Of a stretch of 64,000 nt of DNA, positions 58,085 to 64,000 are shown one piece after another. Positions within the stretch are counted from its first letter, which is position 1. Each line of letters opens with the position of its first letter. The notes below the pieces were generated by a model. That model saw only the letters and a program-made list of their open reading frames with translations. It made no database searches and was not told the DNA's origin. The stretch spans positions 42,602-106,601 of the forward strand of contig NZ_JACADJ010000006.1 of the NCBI RefSeq assembly GCF_013389365.1, in the 5' to 3' direction. The position numbers and the translations under genes were made by a program. The DNA comes from Desulfobacter latus. Its GTDB lineage: Bacteria > Desulfobacterota > Desulfobacteria > Desulfobacterales > Desulfobacteraceae.

Positions 58085-58968
58085 TTAACCCTTACGGTCC
58101 AATCGGCTTAACCCACGGCTGATGGCAGGTTCAAGCCGCTGGATATCCTTTTGGGGAACGTCATATTCTTCAAATATATCTTGCCAACGAGACACGGATT
58201 GATAAATTTCGCCGATGATTCGGCCCGGATTTGACACTTTATATACATTGCCGATTCTTTCCAGAATTTTTCTGTCCGGAGGCAATCTCCCAGCCCCCTG
58301 GGGAAAAGATAAACAATGCTCCCTGTTATGATAAATATCCGGGACCAAGTCATAGGCCGGGGAGAGACAATATCCGGATTCGGTATGAAGCATGGCAAAA
58401 TTTTTAAGGTGGTCATCTGTGTTGCTAATCGCGGCATTAAATACCATTTGCCGGAACAGCGCATCTGTATCTTTCCGGGGCTTGCTACTGAATTTATTGA
58501 TAATCACAAACATATCCGAATAAGACAAGTTGTAATATCCGTCAGCGTCCAGTAAGGTCTGCATGCTGATCATGTGGTTGCGACCGCAGGACGGTGTCAT
58601 ATCAAACCGTTCCACAAGCAGGACGCCTCGATTGCCGGCTTTTCGGATTAAAAAATTGGGCACATTCAGGCCGGCATTGTCTGCCAAGCAAAGGGTTGCT
58701 GCTTCAATTGCTTCAACATGATAGTGGTCATTGAGTTTAGGAAATTTTGCGATCCACTGCCTACCGTCATTGCTTCTAATCAGCGCTTTAGTGCCTAAAG
58801 GCAAGTGTACCGGATCAAGGGGAACGCATCCGCATTTGACAGGTACTCTTTTGTATACCGGAAGGATCCCTGAATCCGCCCCCGGGCATCAGGTGTGGTA
58901 GTAAAAATTTCACCGCAAAACAACTGCCGACCGTCATGAAGGGTTATCATAACATTGAGCTTCAGCAT
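58085..58968 (-). pseudogene. hipA: Decayed HipA-family serine/threonine kinase
   Basis: HipA toxins phosphorylate glutamyl-tRNA synthetase or other targets. ATG 58968, overlapping the hipB stop, opens a HipA N-terminus (GRIQGSFRYTKEYLSNADAF) that ends at TAG 58795. One base is missing in a C-run (four C instead of five); in the next frame it continues DPVHLPLGTKALI and then the kinase core to 58085. About 100 residues between LPL and GTKALI are also absent compared with relatives, removing the end of the N-terminal domain and the glycine-rich loop. Catalytic NTDDHLKN and metal-binding PAYDLVP remain. It is read as an inactivated toxin. Confidence 0.7.
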
Positions 58969-59270
58969 TACCTGCTCCGTTTGACGCGTTGTCGGCCTGC
59001 ATACTTTTGTTGAATTTCAAACCGTTCTGCCAACGATTCTTTAGGTGCAATCAGCTTATCCATGTCAGAAATGCAACCAAGAATATCCAACGCGTTTACC
59101 CAGGTGCCGATGGACACCTGGGGACTGCCTGTCTCCATTTTGCGCAGCGTAGGAATAGAAACGCCGATTCTGAATGCAAAATCCGCCTGGGTGTCTTCCC
59201 GCACCAACCTGGCCTGCCTCAGACGCTGCCCAAGCTGATTTAGTACATTATTACAAAACGAATCGTTCAT
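58968..59270 (-). CDS. hipB: HipB-like XRE-family antitoxin/repressor
   Basis: ATG 59270 gives 100 residues; the open frame upstream to 59294 runs into the operator and is not used. The helix-turn-helix is at about 14-68: LGQRLRQARLVREDTQADFA, then FRIGVSIPTLRKMETG, typical of Cro/HipB folds. A basic tail (GRQRVKRSR) ends the protein. The stop overlaps the start of the hipA remnant (TAATG). Two long palindromes lie directly upstream, so autoregulation is likely. The gene looks intact although its toxin partner is not. Confidence 0.85.
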   Translation of the reverse strand: MNDSFCNNVLNQLGQRLRQARLVREDTQADFAFRIGVSIPTLRKMETGSPQVSIGTWVNALDILGCISDMDKLIAPKESLAERFEIQQKYAGRQRVKRSR

Positions 59271-59282
59271 AAGCAACACCCA

Positions 59283-59314
59283 TATATAACACAAATATTT
59301 ATTTGTGTTATATA
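59283..59314. promoter_or_regulatory. Palindromic operator 1 of hipB
   Basis: Two perfect 15-bp arms (59283-59297 and 59300-59314) around TT form a 32-bp palindrome with core ACACAAATA / TATTTGTGT. It starts 13 nt before the hipB ATG and would cover the promoter, the expected site of HipB binding. Confidence 0.75.
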
Positions 59315-59328
59315 GTATATATTCCTAT

Positions 59329-59352
59329 TAATGAAAATAATTATTTTCATTA
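59329..59352. promoter_or_regulatory. Palindromic operator 2 of hipB
   Basis: A perfect 24-bp palindrome (core ATGAAAATAA / TTATTTTCAT), centred 42 bp from operator 1, about four helical turns. The shared spacing suggests cooperative binding. It also lies 24 nt after the cobQ stop. Confidence 0.65.
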
Positions 59353-59375
59353 TACTATAAAAATTTCCGCATCCC

Positions 59376-60860
59376 TTAGCCCATGGCGTTTATAATAGCG
59401 GCCACATCCACATGTTTCTCAAAATGCCTGGCTAACATATCATACTGCCTGTCCCGGCCCTGCAGGCCGCAGGATTCCGGGGGGTCAAGTTCGCTTAAGC
59501 CCAAAAGAGAAAGCCATTTTTTCAAAATGGGTGCCGAATCAAAAAAACCGTGCATGTAGGTACCCATGACCCGGCCCGAGTCGGCCATGGTCCCGTCAAA
59601 ATCGATGCAAGCCTGTTGATTTCTTTTTTTTACGTCTAACAGGCCGTCGTTTGCGGCCTTGTCCGAAGCTGTCCGGCCCATGTGAATTTCATAACCAAGA
59701 CCCGGAGCGCCATCCCATTCAAACCGGGAGATGGTCGTGGTTTTCGGGGCTTTGAGAACCGTTTCAAGGGGGAGAAGCCCCAATCCGTCGGTGTCGCCCG
59801 GCATGCCTTCAAGACCCTGGGGATCATGGACTTTTGTGCCCAGCATCTGATAACCGCCGCATATGCCCAGGACATGGCCGCCGTTCTTAACGTAAGCCTG
59901 AATTTTGGGGGTCCATCCGGTTTTGGCAAGCCAGTTCAGGTCGCTGCGAGTACTCTTGGAACCAGGCAGGATTACGGCTTTATAAGCGGACAGGTCCCTT
60001 GGATGTTCAACAAAATCCACACCCAATCCTTCCACTTGGGACAGGACATCAAAATCGGTAAAATTGGCGATATGAGGGGTACGCACCACCAGCACTGTAG
60101 GGGTTTGGGCAGGATCAGTTTTTGCCACGGGATGTTCGATCGCCACAGAGTCTTCATTGGGGATATGATGCTTCATCCAAGGCAATACGCCGAAAACCGG
60201 TTTGCCGGTCTTTTTTTCAATCCAGTCCACACCATCTTTAAACAGAGCAATATCGCCCCGGAACCGATTGATGATAAAGCCTGCGATGAAATCCTGTTCA
60301 GCCTTATTCAAACACGCCAGGGTCCCCACGATCTGGGCAAACACCCCGCCCCGGTCAATGTCAGCGGTGAGAATCACAGGCGCCTTGGCATAGGCGGCCA
60401 TTTTCAGATTTACGATATCCCGTGCCATGAGATTGACTTCAGCACAGGAACCGGCCCCTTCCAGCATCACCACATCATAGGCGGCGCGCAGGCGGTCCAG
60501 GGCACCGCAGGCCGTATCCCAGAGCTTTGCCTTTTCCCGGTGATATTCAGCAGCGGACAGATCTTTATGCACCTTTCCCAGCAACACCACCTGGGAGCCG
60601 ACCTGGGTCACGGGCTTAAGCAGCACCGGGTTCATGTCCACATGGGGCGCAATGCGGGCGGCTTCGGCCTGGACAATCTGGGCCCGACCCATTTCAAGGC
60701 CTTCCGGGGTAACCCCGGAGTTATTGGACATATTCTGGGCCTTGTAAGGCGCCACCTTATACCCTTGGTCGGAAAAAATCCGACAAAGGGCTGTGGCCAC
60801 CACGCTTTTGCCCACATCAGACCCTGTGCCCAGGGCAGCGATACATTTTGCCTGTTTCAT
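59376..60860 (-). CDS. cobQ: Adenosylcobyric acid synthase
   Basis: CobQ amidates four carboxyl groups of the corrin ring with glutamine and ATP on the way to vitamin B12. ATG 60860 gives 494 residues (GAGG 5 nt upstream); the frame extends to 60899 without support. Motifs are the P-loop-like LGTGSDVGKSVVATAL (about 9-24), DIDRGGVFAQ, the glutaminase nucleophile in VLGICGGYQMLG (about 325-336) and GTYMHGFFD near the end. No other cobalamin gene is within the window. A possible promoter is TTGTTA, 16 nt, TATAAC (60882-60887). Confidence 0.96.
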   Translation of the reverse strand: MKQAKCIAALGTGSDVGKSVVATALCRIFSDQGYKVAPYKAQNMSNNSGVTPEGLEMGRAQIVQAEAARIAPHVDMNPVLLKPVTQVGSQVVLLGKVHKDLSAAEYHREKAKLWDTACGALDRLRAAYDVVMLEGAGSCAEVNLMARDIVNLKMAAYAKAPVILTADIDRGGVFAQIVGTLACLNKAEQDFIAGFIINRFRGDIALFKDGVDWIEKKTGKPVFGVLPWMKHHIPNEDSVAIEHPVAKTDPAQTPTVLVVRTPHIANFTDFDVLSQVEGLGVDFVEHPRDLSAYKAVILPGSKSTRSDLNWLAKTGWTPKIQAYVKNGGHVLGICGGYQMLGTKVHDPQGLEGMPGDTDGLGLLPLETVLKAPKTTTISRFEWDGAPGLGYEIHMGRTASDKAANDGLLDVKKRNQQACIDFDGTMADSGRVMGTYMHGFFDSAPILKKWLSLLGLSELDPPESCGLQGRDRQYDMLARHFEKHVDVAAIINAMG

Positions 60861-60931
60861 CCAATCCTCACTTCTTCCCAGGTTATAAAACAAAATCAAG
60901 AAATAACAAAAAATAGTAAAATTAAGACTCT

Positions 60932-61022
60932 TTTACCAGTATCATCATCTTTACTTTACACTTTTTGGGGGAATGATTGATAAAAAATAGGGTGCTTGCT
61001 CCAAAAAGTGTAAACTGGTAAA
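60932..61022. repeat. Nested inverted repeat upstream of cobQ
   Basis: An inner perfect 14-bp repeat, TTTACACTTTTTGG (60955-60968) with CCAAAAAGTGTAAA (61001-61014), is set inside an outer 9-bp one, TTTACCAGT (60932-60940) with ACTGGTAAA (61014-61022). The 91-bp unit looks like an element end pair or a cruciform; it contains no gene. It marks the start of the A+T-rich region. Confidence 0.7.
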
Positions 61023-61071
61023 TGAAGGATGCCGAAAATCATAGTATCGTGAAGTTCCATATAAAATATAA

Positions 61072-61218
61072 CATAAAATAGTTGACAATAGAGCAAAATA
61101 CGCCTATTACATCGATAATGCGAATGTTAATGCTGGCAAAAACATAGCCAAACGTTTTGGAGATGTTGAGCTAAAGGACTTAACAGATTTTCGCAAAATG
61201 AAACCGTTTTTGTTTTAA
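61072..61218 (+). pseudogene. C-terminal gene remnant without start codon
   Basis: A 48-codon open frame runs from just after a stop at 61069 to TAA 61216 with protein-like content (YAYYIDNANVNAGKNIAKRF, then KDLTDFRKMKPFLF) but no usable start. It looks like the tail of a lost gene. The rest of 61023-61630 has a small hairpin GGATGC/GCATCC near 61226 and a possible promoter TTGACA (61380-61385), 18 nt, TGATAC (61404-61409), 220 nt before the next gene; otherwise nothing is seen. Confidence 0.35.
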
Positions 61219-61630
61219 GCGGTTTCCGGATGCTCGTAGTGCATCCGACAGGTTAGAACTGAGCTATACGCTTCGAGAGATAGGTGGTTCGCCGCTGACA
61301 GTCAATCAACCTGTTTAAGACCAATCTCTATATTTCTCTATGGAGTTGGTAACTATATAGCCCAGTATTTTTACACGATTTGACAAAAAGCTGGATCCTC
61401 AAGTGATACTGAACAAAATTATGGCATGTTATTTGCTTTATTTCTCATTCCAAAGAAAAGTTACAAATGCATTTGGAAACAGACAATCTTAAATCGTTAC
61501 CGTTCAATTTTTCCAAATTTTCTAAGAACAGGCTTTCAAATTTGTGTGAGGACGCTAAGTAGTTAATGCTCTCTGAAATTAATCCACGTTTTGGCTCTCA
61601 GGGTCAGAACATTTACTGAAAGGGAAAAAA

Positions 61631-62779
61631 ATGCAAAAAAAAGTTTTATTACTTGTCATTCTGGGGTTGTTTGTTTTTCAAACAAATAGCGTATTGTCTT
61701 TTGATTCTTCTTATGATTATTTTATACAGCTACCGAAGATACCGAAGATACCAAAAAGTCCAGATAGCGAATCGGCTTTTAATATCTCAAACGAAGCATT
61801 GAATATGGTTATAAAAGAAAATGCACCGATCGTATATTTGCACTCTGATGATCATTACCGGCCTGGTAATGTTGATGATTATTTAGAAGCAACCGATTTA
61901 TATCATGGCAAAAGCAGATTAGGTAAAGCAAGCGAACAGAATTTAAAAAATCTTGATAAAAATCACCATTTAAAAATCACAGACACTCATATTATCCGGG
62001 GAAATATTGAAAAATCAAAAACATATGTAAGGGTTAAGCATAAAGATAACTCACTATATATACAATATTTTTTCTTTTATCCGTATAATGGCGCGGGCAG
62101 TCTTAATATTCATACGTCTCTAAAAAATTTCCGCAGACAAAGTTTAGCCCCTTTTGGAGAACATCAGGGGGACTGGGAACATATCATAGTAAAATTAAAT
62201 GATGATAATTTTAATATCCAAGAAATATGTATATATCAGCATGGTGACGCAGAAATTTTGACAAAAACGGAAATGAAGGACCACATGACTTTTGATAAAG
62301 GTCATCCTGTTGTCTATTCCTCCAGAAATGGCCATGCTACTTACTATAAACCTGGCTCAAATTTAACTTCATCTTTTGTTACACATTTCGAAGCATGTAT
62401 TAATATTCTAGTCAAAAAAGTATGTAAAAGTGTCTTCACTGTAAGAGGCGGATTAAGAAATGATTGTGATGAAAATGGAATAAGGTACGATACATCTCAG
62501 CGCATTTCTTTGATTGCAGTTGAAAATATTTCAGGAATAGAAGTCTCCACACCCGATTGGTACTATTATAAAGGGCAGTGGGGGCCAAGCAATCAAACCC
62601 GGTGTGATAAGGTGGTCCATAAAGTAGTATCTCGCACTATTCCTCGGAAAAGTTGTGTTGCAGGAAAATGGTGTGTTGATCCACGAGGTAGAGTGGAAAA
62701 ATTGATAGTATCTAAAATTCCGTCAAAAGCATATGGGAATGGTCCAACTGGCCCTGAAGACAAAAGTTGGTGGGACTAA
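61631..62779 (+). CDS. Secreted Vps62-domain protein
   Basis: The 382-residue protein has a signal peptide (residues 1-24, hydrophobic LLLVILGLFVFQ). After a short PKIPKIPKSP repeat comes a domain like Vps62/DUF946: APIVYLHSDDHYRPGNVDDY (about 59-78), HQGDWEHIIVKL (178-189), VYSSRNGHATYY (about 228-239) and the end motif GPTGPEDKSWWD. The family is found in fungi, plants and some bacteria; no enzyme activity is settled. Cysteine pairs in the C-terminal half suit an exported protein. AAGGG lies before the ATG. The gene is notably A+T-rich and has no operon partner, suggesting transfer. Confidence 0.75.
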   Translation: MQKKVLLLVILGLFVFQTNSVLSFDSSYDYFIQLPKIPKIPKSPDSESAFNISNEALNMVIKENAPIVYLHSDDHYRPGNVDDYLEATDLYHGKSRLGKASEQNLKNLDKNHHLKITDTHIIRGNIEKSKTYVRVKHKDNSLYIQYFFFYPYNGAGSLNIHTSLKNFRRQSLAPFGEHQGDWEHIIVKLNDDNFNIQEICIYQHGDAEILTKTEMKDHMTFDKGHPVVYSSRNGHATYYKPGSNLTSSFVTHFEACINILVKKVCKSVFTVRGGLRNDCDENGIRYDTSQRISLIAVENISGIEVSTPDWYYYKGQWGPSNQTRCDKVVHKVVSRTIPRKSCVAGKWCVDPRGRVEKLIVSKIPSKAYGNGPTGPEDKSWWD

Positions 62780-62833
62780 AATATTAGAGTGTAACCTAAA
62801 TGCGTAGAAGTTTGAAAATTTACAGCATTTTTA

Positions 62834-62974
62834 GGCCTTGATCATTGTTTCGGCCAATGCGTGGAAGGTAGGTTGGGTTGAGGAACGAAACCCAACAAAT
62901 ACAAAATGTTGGGTTTCACTTCGTTCAACCCATTCAACCCAACCTACACGGTGGTCCAAATGATGATCAAGGCC
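62834..62974. mobile_element. MITE-like 141-bp inverted repeat
   Basis: Perfect 12-bp ends GGCCTTGATCAT (62834-62845) and ATGATCAAGGCC (62963-62974) enclose arms that pair imperfectly throughout. The inner part is GTAGGTTGGGTTGA...CGAAACCCAACA against TGTTGGGTTTC...CAACCCAACCTAC. It has no ORF. The GTAGGTTGGGTT core resembles a dispersed bacterial repeat. It fills most of the gap between two A+T-rich genes; the rest (62975-63133) is A+T-rich without visible features. Confidence 0.7.
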
Positions 62975-63133
62975 CATTTTTATGATAAAAGAGAGTCAAT
63001 ATCCCGTCTCTTTCAGACCAAAAACGGCTGTGGTTGAGTGATAATATTTTAAATTATTAACATATTGTTTTTAAAATATTAAAAACTCAATTTCAGCATC
63101 AAGGCATATGATATGATCGGATCGGCTATATAA

Positions 63134-63886
63134 ATGAAAAAAAACAACCTAAAACGCCTGCGCGTTGTGAACAAGAATGATACAATAAATAAAGTATTTT
63201 TGTTTTTGTTTATTGTGTTAAGTATTTTGATTTTTAATGGATGCTCATCAATGGAATATCCTAAACCTCATCATGTTCAAATTGATAAGAATGCGCATTC
63301 TTTATCTTACACTGCTGATCTGAGGGCAGTTCATTTATTAAAACATGGCGACAGGTACTGGGTTCTTTCGGAGGCTGCCCCTGATGCGGCCTTTTCCTAT
63401 GATGATGATGCAAATATAGCGTTAACATTTTTGAACGTTGGAGGAAGCCAAAAAGAGACAGACTCAATCAGTGAAGGTTCCGAGGACTTGCCTTTAACTG
63501 GAAGAGTCTCATATGTGCTTCTCGCAAGGGAGTTGTTATACCGGTTAAATGAAATGGCCTACAATACTCAAGCCGATTCGGGTCAAATTATGACAATTTA
63601 TGCGAAAATACTGGATGTCATCAAGGATGTGGCAAAAACAGAAGCTTCAAATATTTCATATGACACCAAGGTCAATATGAACGCTGGTGTATCTTCATCA
63701 ATCAGTCGGCAAGACGATCAAAGTAGCAAAATCATCAGTCGGCAAGACAATCAAAATAGCAAAATCATATCCAACAAAAAAGATGCGACTATAACAGATA
63801 CAGATGACACAGATATTAATTACACAGACACAGATGACACAGATGACACAGATGACACAGATATCGGTCAACCACCCCTCGGCTAA
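63134..63886 (+). CDS. Lipoprotein with repeat-rich C-terminus, probably truncated by an IS element
   Basis: The 250-residue product has a basic N-terminus, a hydrophobic signal and lipobox IFNGC, with the lipidated cysteine at residue 37. The middle (about 55-175, with AELLY-like helices such as RVSYVLLARELLYRLNEM) matches nothing I recognise. From about residue 190 there are two 11-residue repeats (ISRQDDQSSKI and ISRQDNQNSKI) and then Thr-Asp runs. The final GQPPLG and the stop codon come from the end of an IS200/IS605-like element, so the original C-terminus is probably lost. Confidence 0.65.
   Translation: MKKNNLKRLRVVNKNDTINKVFLFLFIVLSILIFNGCSSMEYPKPHHVQIDKNAHSLSYTADLRAVHLLKHGDRYWVLSEAAPDAAFSYDDDANIALTFLNVGGSQKETDSISEGSEDLPLTGRVSYVLLARELLYRLNEMAYNTQADSGQIMTIYAKILDVIKDVAKTEASNISYDTKVNMNAGVSSSISRQDDQSSKIISRQDNQNSKIISNKKDATITDTDDTDINYTDTDDTDDTDDTDIGQPPLG
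63701..63858. repeat. Tandem repeats inside the lipoprotein gene
   Basis: Two 33-bp copies starting at 63701 and 63734 encode 11-residue repeats. Between about 63796 and 63858 a 9-bp unit, ACAGATGAC, is repeated, three times in direct succession at the end, giving Thr-Asp-Asp. Both units keep the reading frame. Confidence 0.85.
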
Positions 63887-64000
63887 AGACCGAGGGGCTT
63901 GAAAAAGCCCCAAAGTTGACCAGTCTAAGTGCTTCGAGCACTACGTTAGATCGGAAACAGGTACCCTGGGGTGCTCGCCAGCTCCAGGTTCTACGGCAAG
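63866..64000 (-). mobile_element. End of an IS200/IS605-family element with TnpB omega-RNA-like scaffold (continues past edge)
   Basis: On the minus strand the sequence ends in a hairpin CCCCTCGG-loop-CCGAGGGG (63875-63897), then TGGTTGACC, the form known for the right end of IS605/IS1341-type elements, where the omega RNA of TnpB finishes. Upstream of it on that strand is a GC-rich, structured stretch (GCCCC/GGGGC, GTGCTCGAAGCAC). The tnpB gene itself would lie right of 64000. The boundary near 63865/63866 is set by similarity of form and may be off by a few bases. Confidence 0.6.

Noticed and set aside
58085..58968. A working three-part HipBST system
   Set aside because: The first fragment (57 residues) covers only half of the N-terminal domain, the join fits a one-base loss in a C-run, and a further segment of about 100 residues is missing. 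Decay explains this better, although the split form is kept as a testable alternative.
59682..60980. Plus-strand ORF of 432 codons opposite cobQ
   Set aside because: It lies antisense to a complete, well-conserved cobQ, its product is histidine-rich and unlike any family, and it lacks a ribosome binding site. It is a long chance frame in codon-biased DNA.
63796..63858. CRISPR-like array of short repeats
   Set aside because: The units are 9 bp and directly adjacent, with no spacers, and they keep a coding frame. No cas genes are seen. This is a coding tandem repeat.
63698..63913. Minus-strand ORF rich in Ile-Cys-Val repeats at the right edge
   Set aside because: It is the reverse translation of the Thr-Asp tandem repeats and runs through the element end; not a gene.

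Overview
The window looks like chromosome from a Gram-negative, probably strictly anaerobic member of the Desulfobacterota, most like the Desulfobacteraceae. This is inferred from gene order, protein character and the mixture of housekeeping genes; no 16S gene is present. Gram-negative signs are a MltD-type murein transglycosylase, outer-membrane style lipoproteins and a cyclopropane fatty acid synthase. Coding density is high up to about 60.9 kb. The last 3 kb are visibly richer in A+T, with long gaps and repeats, and look acquired.

1-23.3 kb, minus strand: one very long information-processing block. Read in the direction of transcription it is tRNA-Thr(UGU), tRNA-Tyr, tRNA-Gly, tRNA-Thr(GGU), rpmG, tRNA-Trp, secE, nusG, rplK, rplA, rplJ, rplL, rpoB, rpoC, rpsL, rpsG, tuf, rpsJ, rplC, rplD, rplW, rplB, rpsS, rplV, rpsC, rplP, rpmC, rpsQ, rplN, rplX, rplE, rpsN, rpsH, rplF, rplR and the start of rpsE. 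fusA is missing from between rpsG and tuf, and no second tuf follows the tRNA cluster. A strong promoter between rpoC and rpsL can restart transcription for the str-S10-spc part. The beta-prime subunit carries an insertion of about 100 residues that resembles a parvulin (PpiC/SurA) domain; this is the most unusual protein feature seen.

23.7-31 kb: a LysM lytic transglycosylase (mltD-like), a KamA-family radical SAM enzyme, a two-domain flavin/FAD oxidoreductase bracketed by inverted copies of a short interspersed repeat, a tRNA-Arg(CCU) gene and a U32/TrhP-type protein.

31.2-39.1 kb, plus strand: a compact chemosensory operon of a very large hybrid CheA (HPt, kinase, two CheW-like domains, receiver), CheW, CheB, CheR, a HEAT-repeat/receiver protein, and a short ArgA-like acetyltransferase at the end. 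There is no stand-alone CheY and no receptor gene in the window.

39.2-50.9 kb, minus strand: der, a 51-residue two-helix membrane protein, gyrA overlapping radC, a four-cysteine 90-residue protein, pgk, an unrecognised 351-residue protein, a PAS-PAS-GGDEF diguanylate cyclase, and the overlapping lipB-lipA pair.

51.2-60.9 kb: a DUF985-type cupin and a MoeA-like molybdopterin-binding protein (+), a geranylgeranyl-reductase-like flavoprotein and cfa (-), a phosphotransferase/P-loop kinase fusion with universal stress proteins (+), a decayed hipA with an intact hipB and two long palindromic operators, and cobQ. Two neighbouring genes (usp at 56.8 kb, hipA at 58.1 kb) are broken by internal deletion and frame loss.

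60.9-64 kb: an A+T-rich accessory region with nested inverted repeats, a gene remnant, a secreted Vps62-domain protein, a 141-bp MITE-like inverted repeat, and a lipoprotein gene whose repeat-rich 3' end runs into the end of an IS200/IS605-type element with a TnpB omega-RNA-like hairpin, continuing past the window edge.
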